A stretch of 64,000 bases of DNA from Caldilineaceae bacterium (GTDB lineage Bacteria > Chloroflexota > Anaerolineae > Caldilineales > Caldilineaceae): NCBI GenBank assembly GCA_020846635.1, contig JADLDO010000013.1, positions 36,495 to 100,494 of the forward strand. Direction: 5' to 3'. The stretch's first letter is position 1, and every line of letters begins with the position of its first letter. Shown here piece after piece: positions 44,374-53,241 of this stretch. The notes beneath the pieces are model-generated. The model was not told the origin of the DNA. It did not search any database and saw only the letters and a list, made by a program, of their open reading frames with translations. The position numbers and the translations under genes were made by a program.

Positions 44374-44571
44374 GTGGATCGTGAAACGCTCATTGCGCGC
44401 AAGCACACAGTGCGCCGGCAGATTGAACGCTGCCAACGTCAGCTTGAGCAGCTCCGCCAGTCCGAGCCGCTCAATGCGCGGCGCATCCGCACGCTGGAAG
44501 CGGAACTAGATCGGCTCATGGGCGAGGAATACACTCTGCGGCTGGCAATTGACCGGCAGCGCATCACCTAG
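44374..44571 (+). CDS. Small coiled-coil protein of unknown function
   Basis: 65 residues from GTG 44374 with GGAG nine nt upstream. The whole sequence is one charged helix with heptad-like spacing: KHTVRRQIERCQRQLEQL and RRIRTLEAELDRLMGEEYTL. No cysteine motif or signal. It follows tatC closely and is likely its co-transcribed neighbour. No family recognised. Confidence 0.55.
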   Translation: MDRETLIARKHTVRRQIERCQRQLEQLRQSEPLNARRIRTLEAELDRLMGEEYTLRLAIDRQRIT

Positions 44572-44658
44572 CGCACAAGTCAGATAGCCAATCACCCTTA
44601 TGGCATGACCTGTGAGGAGTTTGCCGAACGTTACGGCAGTTGAATTGGTTCGCCCAAT

Positions 44659-45741
44659 CTATTTCTCGAGAGATGGAAGATGGAGCGAATGGCTGAACGG
44701 AGCAAGCGTGGAACCGATCAGCATATTCAACTGGCCTCGACCTCCGGTAGCCTCGGCAAATGAGAGAATATAAGAATCTTCTTCGCCCATTGCGACTTGC
44801 GCCCATTGCTCATAGAAGGCCAAGTCTGCTGAGGAAAGCGCTTCCTCGCTCACCACGATCATTGCTGCACTAAAGTCCTTTTGACTTGTCGCAGGGCCGG
44901 GCGAACGAACGCCGAGTAGTGCCTGGATTTCTTCAATCGTGACGCTGTCCAGCCCATCGGCCCTAAACGTCATCTTTGTGTCGTCTGCCGGGTCCGGCTG
45001 GAGCGAACTACAGTCAACGTTTGTCGGGATCTGGATGGGCGGCACCTCGTTTGCTTCGATGTAACCGGCAAGATAGAGTTCAAGCGGCACATAGGGTACA
45101 GAATCGCCCCCATTGGCAACTCCACCAAAATAATCCACTGTAAAAGAGCCGTCTCCGTTGTTGACCAGTGTGGCTGGATCAAAGCCGCCCAGTTGACCAT
45201 TTCCCACACCTGCGACGCCCCAGTGACTCCTATCTGTGCATTGCGTAAAGCCAAGCTCCTGTAGTGGATTCCCGGCAACTCCCCAAGTATGCATGATCTC
45301 ATGCATGGTGGGACCATTCTCCCCATAGCGGTTTAGAAAGATACTGCCTTTTAAGCGCCCGGCACTTCCATAATCAGCCGTGAGGTCGAAAATGCTTTTG
45401 CCGATCCCGGTCACATCATTTCGCACACTATAATAGCGACCATAGGCTTCGCCCTCGATCGCTGCTTCGGGCATGAAGATGAGAAAATCATACTCGTCCT
45501 CGAAACTCGCATAAAAGCGTTGTGCCAACGTACTCAATTGCGAGAAATCAAACGGCTCTCCAAACATATTCACGACATAGCGTGTCATCTGAATCCCATC
45601 ACTAACCTGGATGGGGTCTTGTGCGGTGACTGCCGGGGAGGAAGCATCTGTAGGAACTGGAGAGGCGAAGGTTGGGATGGAAAAAGAGCAGAAAAAGGAA
45701 ACAAGAGAACTGCCAATGGCGACACGCATCCAGTGCTTCAT
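44659..45741 (-). CDS. Secreted HExxH metalloprotease-like protein
   Basis: 360 residues from ATG 45741 (GGAG nine nt before; a longer frame to 45990 overlaps the acyl-CoA ligase end and is rejected). The signal peptide MRVAIGSSLVSFFCSFSIPT is cleaved near ASP at 27-29. The zinc motif HEIMH is at 147-151 (PTMHEIMHTWG), in a protein otherwise unlike standard M10/M43 families. Domain FLIFMPEAAIEGEAYGRYY precedes it. Substrate unknown. It is convergent with the tat cluster and lies downstream of the fadD-like gene. Confidence 0.7.
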   Translation of the reverse strand: MKHWMRVAIGSSLVSFFCSFSIPTFASPVPTDASSPAVTAQDPIQVSDGIQMTRYVVNMFGEPFDFSQLSTLAQRFYASFEDEYDFLIFMPEAAIEGEAYGRYYSVRNDVTGIGKSIFDLTADYGSAGRLKGSIFLNRYGENGPTMHEIMHTWGVAGNPLQELGFTQCTDRSHWGVAGVGNGQLGGFDPATLVNNGDGSFTVDYFGGVANGGDSVPYVPLELYLAGYIEANEVPPIQIPTNVDCSSLQPDPADDTKMTFRADGLDSVTIEEIQALLGVRSPGPATSQKDFSAAMIVVSEEALSSADLAFYEQWAQVAMGEEDSYILSFAEATGGRGQLNMLIGSTLAPFSHSLHLPSLEK

Positions 45742-45841
45742 AGGGTCGGGCTCCGTAGGTGTGATGGATAGCTGCAATGCACAGAACTGTTGTAAAGTAT
45801 TCCCCCATCGATTGTAGCCGTATGGGCAGACCGTGGTGATT

Positions 45842-47614
45842 TTATGCCGCTTGCTTTTCGCCTGTTTGCGCTGCGGCGGCTTGCTTGGCGACATCTTCTT
45901 CCACCAGCAGCCGCCGCAGCACCTTGCCGACCAGGCTCTTGGGCAACTCCTTGCGAAAGTCCACCAGGGTTGGAACCTTATAGGGGGCAAGGTACTGCTT
46001 GCAGAAGGTGCGGATCTCCTCCACCGTGGCGTTTTCCCCTGGCTTTAGCACCAAATAGGCCTTGACTGTTTCGCCGCGCCGTTCATCGGGCACACCGGCG
46101 ACAACGGCATCTGCGACCTTCGGGTGCATAAAGAGCACTTCCTCTACCTCGCGCGGGACGATGTTATAGCCGCTGGCGATGATCAGATCCTTCTTACGGT
46201 CTACGATGTAGAGATAGCCATCTTCATCCATGCGGGCGATGTCGCCCGTGTGCAGACCACCGAGGGCGTTGATGGCGCGCCGGGTCTCCTCCGGGGCATT
46301 CCAATAGCCTTTCATCACCTGCGGGCCATAGAGCACCAGCTCCCCTGGCTCACCCAGCGGCATGGGGGGGTATTCACCCTTCTCGTCCGGCTGGAGGGAG
46401 ACAATCTCAACGCGGGTATTGGGAATGGGAATACCCACCGAGCCTGCGCGCCGTCTTGCCCCGCGCAAAGGGGTAGCGAGCGCCACAGGTGACGCTTCAC
46501 TCAGCCCATAGCCTTCGGCGAGGCTGCCGCCTGTCATCTCCTCAAAGCGGCGGGCTACCTCGATGGGCAAGGACGCGCCGCCACTCATGCAGCCCTGGAT
46601 TGAATGTAGGTCATATTCGTTGACGCGAGGATGGTTAATGATCGCCACGTACATGGCGGGGACGCCAGGAAAGTAGGAGATATGCTCTTTGGTGATGATC
46701 TGTAGGATGAGTTCGATCTCGCGCGGGTTGGGAACTATGATCAACTCTGCCGCCATTTGGAAGCCGACGAGTACGGCGAGCGTCATCCCATATGCATGGA
46801 AGAAGGGGACTGCACCCAACGCCTTATCCTGTCCGTCCTTCGTAAAGGTAAACCAGGCACGACACTGTGTGGTGTTGGCGACAAGGTTGTGGTGGGTCAG
46901 CATGGCGGCTTTGGGGACGCCGGTGGTGCCGCCTGAGTATTGCAGCACGATCACATCGTCGGGCGTATAGGTGACTGCCGGCGGGGCGGCGGGCGCTTGG
47001 CGAATCAGATCATAGAAGTTGTAAATATGGGATGCGGGCGCAATCTCGACCATCATGCCTGTGGCGCGCACTTGGCGCGCGGCCAATTTGCGCCAGAGCC
47101 AGGGCAGCGAATCCACCACATCGGTCAGGATCAGCCGTTTCAGATCGCTCTCCGCTCGAATCTCCTCAACACGGGCACAAAGACCACTCAGCGTAATCAT
47201 GGTTTGCGCGCCGCTATCCTTCAGCAGATGCACGATTTCGCGCGGTGTGTAGGTAGGATTGATGTTGACGACGATGGCCCCTGCCTTAAGGACGCCAAAA
47301 TAGGCAATGACCTGTTGCGGAATGTTGGGCAGCATGATCGCCACGCGGTCGCCCTGGCGCACCCCCAGTTTGTGCAAAGCCGCGGCAAAGCGATCTGTGG
47401 CCTCTTTGACCTCCGCGTAGGTCATCTTCGAGCCGACCTCTAGCCCAAATTTAAGCTGTTTGAGTACCAGGTGCAGCGCCGTACTACGGGGATGGCGCGC
47501 GGCATTTTCATCTAGGATATGATAGAGGGGAATATCGGGAATTTCAACCGTATGGGGAACACCCTTTTCATAGTGGCGATGAAAATCGGGCAAGTCAGGT
47601 AAGGTCGTCATCAT
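45842..47614 (-). CDS. fadD: Long-chain acyl-CoA ligase (AMP-binding)
   Basis: 590 residues of the adenylate-forming superfamily. The P-loop LQYSGGTTGVPKAAML (about 227-242), the A5-type motif EGYGLSEASPVA, and DRKKDLIIASGYNIVPREVEE followed by PKSLVGKVLRRLL with the catalytic lysine define a long-chain fatty acid CoA ligase. It activates fatty acids with ATP and CoA. The TTTTAT upstream of its start and a 322-bp divergent gap towards the thioredoxin gene give room for its promoter. Confidence 0.88.
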   Translation of the reverse strand: MMTTLPDLPDFHRHYEKGVPHTVEIPDIPLYHILDENAARHPRSTALHLVLKQLKFGLEVGSKMTYAEVKEATDRFAAALHKLGVRQGDRVAIMLPNIPQQVIAYFGVLKAGAIVVNINPTYTPREIVHLLKDSGAQTMITLSGLCARVEEIRAESDLKRLILTDVVDSLPWLWRKLAARQVRATGMMVEIAPASHIYNFYDLIRQAPAAPPAVTYTPDDVIVLQYSGGTTGVPKAAMLTHHNLVANTTQCRAWFTFTKDGQDKALGAVPFFHAYGMTLAVLVGFQMAAELIIVPNPREIELILQIITKEHISYFPGVPAMYVAIINHPRVNEYDLHSIQGCMSGGASLPIEVARRFEEMTGGSLAEGYGLSEASPVALATPLRGARRRAGSVGIPIPNTRVEIVSLQPDEKGEYPPMPLGEPGELVLYGPQVMKGYWNAPEETRRAINALGGLHTGDIARMDEDGYLYIVDRKKDLIIASGYNIVPREVEEVLFMHPKVADAVVAGVPDERRGETVKAYLVLKPGENATVEEIRTFCKQYLAPYKVPTLVDFRKELPKSLVGKVLRRLLVEEDVAKQAAAAQTGEKQAA

Positions 47615-47936
47615 TGTCCTTTTATGGCTGCAAATAATGGCTACAAAATCAGTAGCGCAGTCTCGTCGTTTGGGTGACGCGCATCAAGGCCGACCGACAG
47701 ATCGGCCAGCAATTCTCAGGCTATAAAGTCGGAATGCTGGTGCTGCGTGGTGATCGTGCAAGTATCATGTAGGAGCGTCACACTCCTGGGCGGAACGGTC
47801 CCCCGATATTGCGGCCTAGTATAGCATATACGCTAACTTTTGACATCCATCGTACGCGGGGCATATACTCAGCGCCAGAGCAGCGGCCCGCGGGCGGCTG
47901 CCTCTGATTCTTGATGATCTTTAGAAAGTATGGCTA
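47615..47936. other. Gap of 322 bases between divergent fadD and thioredoxin genes
   Basis: Contains the promoter 47840-47869 and a short inverted pair GGCCGA/TCGGCC near 47689-47706. No coding frame that I can support. Confidence 0.5.
47840..47869 (+). promoter_or_regulatory. Strong promoter of the trx-proS unit
   Basis: TTGACA (47840-47845), an 18-nt spacer and TATACT (47864-47869). Predicted start near 47876, 60 nt before the thioredoxin-like ATG. Confidence 0.7.
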
Positions 47937-48377
47937 ATGCTGCGTAAATTGTTTGGCCGCAAACCCAAACCTCCTATGCTGCCCCTGGAAGATCGTCCCC
48001 AATCACTGAGCATCACGGATAGCAGCCATCCAACGTCTACAGTAGAGAATGGCGCGGAGATACGGGACGTGGTGGATGCTGATTTTGATGACGTAGTGCT
48101 TGGGAGTGACCGGCTGGTGGTGGTGGACTTTTGGGCGGAGTGGTGCCAGCCTTGTACCATCATGTCCGCCTACGCGGGCTGGCTGGCGCGCGACTATGGC
48201 GCGCAGCTCCTGGTGGCTGCATTGGATGTAGATGAGAATCCCGAAATCCCGGCCCGGTATGGCATCCTGGGATTACCCACGCTGCTCTTTATGAGGGGGG
48301 GCGTTGAGGTAGATCGCCAGGTCGGATTGTTATCCTATGAAGAACTCCAGGCCAAAGTCGCTGTACTGATTGCTTAA
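47937..48377 (+). CDS. Thioredoxin-domain protein with N-terminal extension
   Basis: 146 residues. A thioredoxin fold with active site WAEWCQPC (C70, C73; the middle pair QP differs from the usual GP) and the cis-proline in LGLPTLLFM. The first 45 residues are polar, without a signal peptide. It probably acts as a cytoplasmic disulfide reductase. proS follows after 59 bp. Confidence 0.88.
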   Translation: MLRKLFGRKPKPPMLPLEDRPQSLSITDSSHPTSTVENGAEIRDVVDADFDDVVLGSDRLVVVDFWAEWCQPCTIMSAYAGWLARDYGAQLLVAALDVDENPEIPARYGILGLPTLLFMRGGVEVDRQVGLLSYEELQAKVAVLIA

Positions 48378-48436
48378 ATTTCATTTGTTGTCCTGGTTCA
48401 AACCCACCCGCGATAGATATATCGGAGTAGATTTCC

Positions 48437-50215
48437 ATGCGAATGTCCAATCTCTTTTTCCAAACGCTGCGCGAAGCCCCGGCAGAAGCCGAGATCATCA
48501 GCCACCAGTTGATGGTGCGCGCCAGCCTGATCCAACCGATTGCTGCGGGCATCTTTGATATTTTGCCCCTGGCGCAACGGGTGAAGCACAAGATCGAAAA
48601 TATCATGCGTGATGAGATGGATGGCATCGGCGGGCAGGAAGTGACGCTGCCGGTGGTGCATCCTGCCGAGTTGTGGCAGCGATCCGGTCGCTGGTCTCAG
48701 ATCGGTGATGACATGGCACGCCTCAAGGATCGCAACGATCGCGAGTACTGTTTGGGCATGACGCATGAGGAGATCATGGCGGATATGGTCAGCCGCGTGG
48801 TCAACAGCTATCGCCAACTGCCCTTTATCCTCTACCAGATTCAGACCAAGTTCCGCGACGAGCCGCGCCCGCGTGCAGGGGCGATCCGTATGCGTGAGTT
48901 CACCATGAAGGATGCCTATACCTTTGACCGCGACTTCGCGGGGCTGGATGCGGTCTATCCTTTGTTCTATCAAGCTTATTTCAATATCTTTCGCCGCTGC
49001 GGGCTGGATGTGATCGCCGTGGAGAGCGACACGGGCATGATGGGGGGGACGATGGCGCATGAGTTTATGGCGCTGACTCCGGTGGGCGAAGATACGTTGT
49101 TGATCTGTGATGTCTGTGGCTACAGTGCCAACCGGCAGATCGCCACCTTCCGCAAGCCCGCGCCCGCCGCGTCTGCGCCTGCTCCGCTTGAAGAGGTACA
49201 TACGCCCCATGTCACCACGATTGCGGGGCTGGCAGATTTCTTGAAGATCGATCAGGCGGAGACAGCCAAAGCAGTCTTTCAGGTGGCGGAGATTGAGGAA
49301 ACCGAGCAAAAGAGCTATGAGAAATTCGTCTTTGCCGTGGTGCGGGGTGATATGGAGGTCAACGAAACCAAGCTCGCCAATGCGATCAACGCCAAGCGGC
49401 TGCGCCCTGCCACAAGCGAAGAGATTCGCGCCATTGGCGCGGAACCGGGCTATGGTTCGCCCCTGGGGATTGACCGCAGCCGCGTCTTGCTGGTGGTGGA
49501 TGATCTCGTGACCACCAGCCCGAATTTGGCAGCAGGAGCCAATCGTGTCGATTATCACACGCGCAACGTCACCTATGGCCGCGACTATAGCGCCGATGTA
49601 GTGGATGATATTGTGGCTGCCGACGACGGTTATCCTTGCCCGCAGTGCGGCAACCCGCTGCGGACTGTGCGCGGAGTGGAAGTGGGCAATATCTTCAAAC
49701 TCGGCACAAGATACAGCGTGGCGATGGGCGCTACCTATCTGGATGAGAATGGCGAAAGCAAGCCGATTGTCATGGGTTCCTATGGCATTGGCACCGAGCG
49801 CATGATGGCCTGTATTATCGAACACCATCATGACGACCAGGGTATCCAGTGGCCGATTACGATTGCGCCCTACCAGGTGATGTTGGTGAGCTTGGGCACC
49901 GAAAAGACGCCGGAGGTGGTTGAGGCTGCCGAACGGATTTATATCGAGTTGAAAGCGTTGGGTGTAGAGGTGCTGTACGACGATCGCGATGAGCGCGCCG
50001 GGGTGAAGTTCAATGATGCGGATCTGTTGGGCATTCCGCTGCGTTTGACCGTGGGGGCCAAAGGACTCAAGAGCGGGGCGCTGGAGCTAAAGCAGCGGCG
50101 TAACGGCGAACTGCGCGAGATTGCGGTGGAGAATGTGGCGGCAGGTGTCAAGGCAGTGATCGATGCGGAGATTGCTGCGATCTATGCCACGCTCAAGCCG
50201 GAACCGCTGGCATAA
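48437..50215 (+). CDS. proS: Prolyl-tRNA synthetase, bacterial long type
   Basis: 592 residues. Class II motifs are LVVH-type PVVHPAELWQRSGRW (motif 2 region) and LGMTHEEIMADMV. The YbaK-like editing insertion lies between about 230 and 390 (TIAGLADFLKIDQAETAKAV, then GDMEVNETKLANAI), which hydrolyses Ala-tRNAPro. The C-terminal anticodon-binding domain begins near 480 (QVMLVSLGTEKTPEVVEAA). GGAG lies before ATG 48437. It is separated from the FolC-like gene by 9 bp. Confidence 0.96.
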   Translation: MRMSNLFFQTLREAPAEAEIISHQLMVRASLIQPIAAGIFDILPLAQRVKHKIENIMRDEMDGIGGQEVTLPVVHPAELWQRSGRWSQIGDDMARLKDRNDREYCLGMTHEEIMADMVSRVVNSYRQLPFILYQIQTKFRDEPRPRAGAIRMREFTMKDAYTFDRDFAGLDAVYPLFYQAYFNIFRRCGLDVIAVESDTGMMGGTMAHEFMALTPVGEDTLLICDVCGYSANRQIATFRKPAPAASAPAPLEEVHTPHVTTIAGLADFLKIDQAETAKAVFQVAEIEETEQKSYEKFVFAVVRGDMEVNETKLANAINAKRLRPATSEEIRAIGAEPGYGSPLGIDRSRVLLVVDDLVTTSPNLAAGANRVDYHTRNVTYGRDYSADVVDDIVAADDGYPCPQCGNPLRTVRGVEVGNIFKLGTRYSVAMGATYLDENGESKPIVMGSYGIGTERMMACIIEHHHDDQGIQWPITIAPYQVMLVSLGTEKTPEVVEAAERIYIELKALGVEVLYDDRDERAGVKFNDADLLGIPLRLTVGAKGLKSGALELKQRRNGELREIAVENVAAGVKAVIDAEIAAIYATLKPEPLA

Positions 50216-50224
50216 GGCGGCATC

Positions 50225-51604
50225 TTGAACCTATCTGAGCAGTTGTTTGGAGATATTTCTGAGGATCGCCCTGAGCGCAGCGTGCGCAACTTTCCCTATT
50301 ACAACACCCTGGACCAGATTTATCATGCTGAATGGTCTACAGCAAAACTGGCGCGTCTCGAACAACTGCGCCGCTCCATCCACAAACTATGGCCGGAGGG
50401 GCATCCCACGCGGCTCATTCATGTGGCAGGGACGGCAGGCAAAGGCTCGACCTCGCGCATGTTGGAAGTTGGCTTGGGCGCGGTGGGTCGCAGCGGCGCG
50501 TTTATGGGGCCGCATCTCTTTGATTACCGCGAACGCTTCAGTATTGACGGCGAGTTTGTCTCTCAAGGAGCGATTCACGAACTCTGGCAGCATCGCATCC
50601 AGCCCTTTTGTGTAGAGATGGCCGCAGACAATCCACAGCGCGTACACAGCTTCCATGAGGTATCGATCCTCATGATGCTGGCGCTTTTTGAGCAGTATGA
50701 GGTCGAGTGGGCCGCGGTGGAGACGGGCGTGGGTGGACGCTATGATCAGACGCGGGCGCTAGATGTGGCGGCGACGCTGTTGACCAATGTGGGGAGCGAC
50801 CACGCCCATATGCTGGGGCCGATGCTTTGGCAGCGGGTGCTGGACAAGGCGGGGATCGCCCGCCCAGGTGTCCCCTTCTTCACCACCGAACGCGATCCGC
50901 AATCGCTGGAGATTATCCGGGCTGTCTGTAAAGACGTAGGCGCGCCGCTCACAGTGGTAGATGAGGAGGCCGTAGCCGCATTGCAGGCGCAACTTGAAGC
51001 GCCCTTGCCGGATCAAGCCTTGCTGACCGCTGCCCACCAACAGTGGAATGGCGCGCTGGCGCTGGCCGCGATCCATCACCTTTGCCCCACGTTGGAGACA
51101 GAGGTGATTGTGGAGCGCTTGAGCCGGGCGCAACTGTTGGGACGCTTCTGGCGCGTGGAAGAAGGGGTCTACGCCGATATTGCCCACAATGTGGAAAAGA
51201 TGCGTGTGCTGGTGGCGGAGGTCGAGGCTAAGTTCCGCGATAAGGGTAAAATTCTGGTGGTGGGCATTTCCGGGCATCGCCTAGCGGGTGAGGTCTTCGC
51301 GTCGCTGGCGGGCGTTGCCAAAGCCGTGATCGTCACCGCTGCTTCCTACAAGGGGCAAGACCCTGCGACTGTGCGCGCATCGATTGAGTCTTTCACGGGC
51401 GACGTGCCCACGCTGGCGATCTCTGACCCGCGCGAGGCATTGCAGGTGGCGAAGTCGATGCGCGGGGAGCAGGACATTATTCTGCTCACAGGTTCGACCT
51501 ATATGATCGAGCAGATGCTCAACCCAGACCCCCACCTGCGTCACCTGCACGCTACCTTCGGCTGGCGCAACCGCGGGCCAGAGGGCAGCAGCCCGGCCAT
51601 TTAG
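50225..51604 (+). CDS. folC: Folylpolyglutamate synthase-like Mur ligase
   Basis: 459 residues from TTG 50225. A Mur-ligase P-loop GTAGKGSTS at 69-77, HLFDYRERFSIDG and VETGVGGRYDQTR match FolC, which adds glutamate to folates and, in bifunctional forms, makes dihydrofolate. The sequence after NVGSDHAHMLG keeps the metal-binding histidine. Substrate choice between folate and another glutamate acceptor cannot be read directly. It lies between proS and era, both housekeeping. Confidence 0.85.
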   Translation: MNLSEQLFGDISEDRPERSVRNFPYYNTLDQIYHAEWSTAKLARLEQLRRSIHKLWPEGHPTRLIHVAGTAGKGSTSRMLEVGLGAVGRSGAFMGPHLFDYRERFSIDGEFVSQGAIHELWQHRIQPFCVEMAADNPQRVHSFHEVSILMMLALFEQYEVEWAAVETGVGGRYDQTRALDVAATLLTNVGSDHAHMLGPMLWQRVLDKAGIARPGVPFFTTERDPQSLEIIRAVCKDVGAPLTVVDEEAVAALQAQLEAPLPDQALLTAAHQQWNGALALAAIHHLCPTLETEVIVERLSRAQLLGRFWRVEEGVYADIAHNVEKMRVLVAEVEAKFRDKGKILVVGISGHRLAGEVFASLAGVAKAVIVTAASYKGQDPATVRASIESFTGDVPTLAISDPREALQVAKSMRGEQDIILLTGSTYMIEQMLNPDPHLRHLHATFGWRNRGPEGSSPAI

Positions 51605-51628
51605 GGGGAGAGATGAGAGGAATGTGAA

Positions 51629-52606
51629 ATGTCTGACCTACAGCATCTTTTGGATGAGCCGGAGGAATCCTTGCCGCCGGACCATCGCAGCGGCTTTGTG
51701 GCGGTGATTGGGCGGCCCAACGTGGGTAAGTCTACGCTGCTCAACCGGCTTTTGGGTCAGAAGATCGCCATTACCAGCCCTAAACCGCAGACGACGCGCG
51801 ACCAGCTTTTGGGCATTTTGACCCTGGAGGACGCGCAAATTCTCTTTCTGGACACACCTGGTATCCACAAGCCCCAGCACCAGTTGGGTGAGCATATGGT
51901 AAAGGTTGCGACCGAGACGATTGACGATGTGGATGTGGTTCTGTGGCTGGTGGATGTCAACACGCCGCCGACCGAGGAAGACCAGGCGATTGCCGAGTTG
52001 TTGGTGAAGCTGGCGCGGCGAGCAAAGCCGAAACTTGCGCCGTTGGTGCTGGGGCTGAATAAGCTGGATCAGGCGGATGCGGCGTTGGTGGATCAGCGCG
52101 GCGCCGAATATGCAGCGTTGATCGGCGATATGCAGATCGAGACGATGGGCTTTAGTGGGCTGACGGGGCTGGGCGTGGATGAACTGCTGGAGGAGTTGCG
52201 CGAGCTATTACCCCAGGGGCCGCGCTATTACCCGGCTGACCAGGTGACGGATTTGCAGACGCGCTTTATCGTCGCCGAGTTGATCCGAGAGCAGGCGCTC
52301 CACCTGCTTGCCCAGGAACTTCCCCACAGCCTGGCGGTTGTGGTCGATGAATTTACCGAGCGCGACGAGAACATGACTTACATCTCCGCGGTCTTGTATG
52401 TGGAGCGAGAGACGCAGAAGCCGATTGTCTTAGGCCAGGGCGGGAAGATGATCAAGCGCATTGGTCAGCGCGCCCGTCCCCAGATCGAGGAGTTGGTGGG
52501 GACAAGAGTCTATTTGGAACTGTGGGTCAAGGTGTGGGAGAAGTGGCGCAGGCGCGAGGGGATGCTGCGGCGCTTGGGCTATGCGACAGAGCAGCGCAAG
52601 GCGTGA
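51629..52606 (+). CDS. era: GTPase Era
   Basis: 325 residues. G1 GRPNVGKST (28-36), G2 region ITSPKPQTTRD, G3 DTPGIHKPQHQLGEHM and G4 NKLDQAD, then the C-terminal KH domain with GQGGKMIKRIGQRARPQIEE. It checks 16S rRNA 3'-end maturation and small-subunit assembly. AGGAA lies before ATG 51629. The N-terminal 20 residues are an extension. A GC hairpin follows at 52619-52639. Confidence 0.95.
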   Translation: MSDLQHLLDEPEESLPPDHRSGFVAVIGRPNVGKSTLLNRLLGQKIAITSPKPQTTRDQLLGILTLEDAQILFLDTPGIHKPQHQLGEHMVKVATETIDDVDVVLWLVDVNTPPTEEDQAIAELLVKLARRAKPKLAPLVLGLNKLDQADAALVDQRGAEYAALIGDMQIETMGFSGLTGLGVDELLEELRELLPQGPRYYPADQVTDLQTRFIVAELIREQALHLLAQELPHSLAVVVDEFTERDENMTYISAVLYVERETQKPIVLGQGGKMIKRIGQRARPQIEELVGTRVYLELWVKVWEKWRRREGMLRRLGYATEQRKA

Positions 52607-52618
52607 CGCCCTCTCCAG

Positions 52619-52639
52619 CCCTCCCCAAGCTGGGGAGGG
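52619..52639. terminator. Hairpin between convergent era and glnB
   Basis: Perfect 9-bp stem CCCTCCCCA / TGGGGAGGG with an AGC loop, 12 bp after the era stop. A T-rich stretch lies 35 bp further. It resembles the palindromes at 18591 and 53191 in its CCCTCC...GGAGGG arms and AAGCT centre. Confidence 0.5.
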
Positions 52640-52682
52640 TTAGGGTGGGGTTCTTCGGGCGTGGACGGGGTTCTTTTTGAGT

Positions 52683-53117
52683 CTACGCCAATTCCTTCGT
52701 CTTGCCATTCAGGGCAACTACAGGTTGTCGCCCTGGCACAGCCGCCCCTCTGCGGTCATCGATGTCACCGGCATACGACAGCGCCTCTTGGCCGCGCTCG
52801 CCTGTGCGGATGCGGATGACGTCTAGGACCGGATAGACAAAGATCAAGCCGTCCCCGGTTTCGCCGGTGCGTGCTGCGTTGCAGATCGTCTCAATCGTCT
52901 TGTCCACGTTGTGGTCGCTGAGTACGATATTAAGCTGAATCTTGGTGAGCATGTCGACTCGATAGGAACCTGTGCGCCCCGCTAGCTCGATGCCACCCTG
53001 ACGCCCATGCCCGCGTACTTCAAAGACGTTCATGCCGACGATGCCAAGCTCGCGTAGTGCCTCTTTGACATCGTTGAGCCGCTCTTCTCGAATAATCGCT
53101 TCAATTTTGGTAGCCAT
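52683..53117 (-). CDS. glnB: PII nitrogen regulatory protein with C-terminal extension
   Basis: 144 residues from ATG 53117; upstream AGGAGA supports this start, and a longer frame to 53264 overlaps amtB and is rejected. The PII core is recognisable: KIEAIIREERLNDVKEAL (4-21), T-loop GHGRQGGIELAGRTGSY with the modifiable-type tyrosine at 52, and the B-loop/C-terminal GETGDGLIFVYPVLDVIRI. A further 30 residues follow the usual end (SYAGDIDDRRGAAVPGR onward). It senses 2-oxoglutarate and ATP and controls the AmtB channel by plugging it. It is downstream of amtB, the reverse of the usual glnK-amtB order. Confidence 0.92.
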   Translation of the reverse strand: MATKIEAIIREERLNDVKEALRELGIVGMNVFEVRGHGRQGGIELAGRTGSYRVDMLTKIQLNIVLSDHNVDKTIETICNAARTGETGDGLIFVYPVLDVIRIRTGERGQEALSYAGDIDDRRGAAVPGRQPVVALNGKTKELA

Positions 53118-53190
53118 AGCCGGTTTGCGTTCTCCTGGGAATTTCTGAGGTGATGTCTGAGTAGACTGTACCGATATGTCTTTCGGTGTA

Positions 53191-53223
53191 ACCCACCCGG
53201 AAGCTCCAAGCTTCCGGGTGGGT
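53191..53223. repeat. Long palindrome, intercistronic (amtB-glnB), repeat copy 2
   Basis: Perfect 15-bp inverted repeat ACCCACCCGGAAGCT / AGCTTCCGGGTGGGT with a CCA loop, located 18 bp after the amtB stop. The core is the same as at 18591-18622. No T-run in the leftward direction. Confidence 0.75.
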
Positions 53224-53241
53224 GTTCTTGGGGCCATTCGC

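Noticed and set aside
45742..45990. N-terminal extension of the metalloprotease gene
   Set aside because: It overlaps the end of the acyl-CoA ligase and would bury the signal peptide; ATG 45741 has a ribosome site.
48378..48436. T-box riboswitch upstream of proS
   Set aside because: The gap is only 59 bp, too short for a T-box, and no specifier or antiterminator structure is visible.
48398..49831. Long 477-codon open frame opposite proS
   Set aside because: It lies wholly antisense to a well-conserved synthetase, its translation shows no family motif, and such antisense frames are expected in GC-rich coding DNA.
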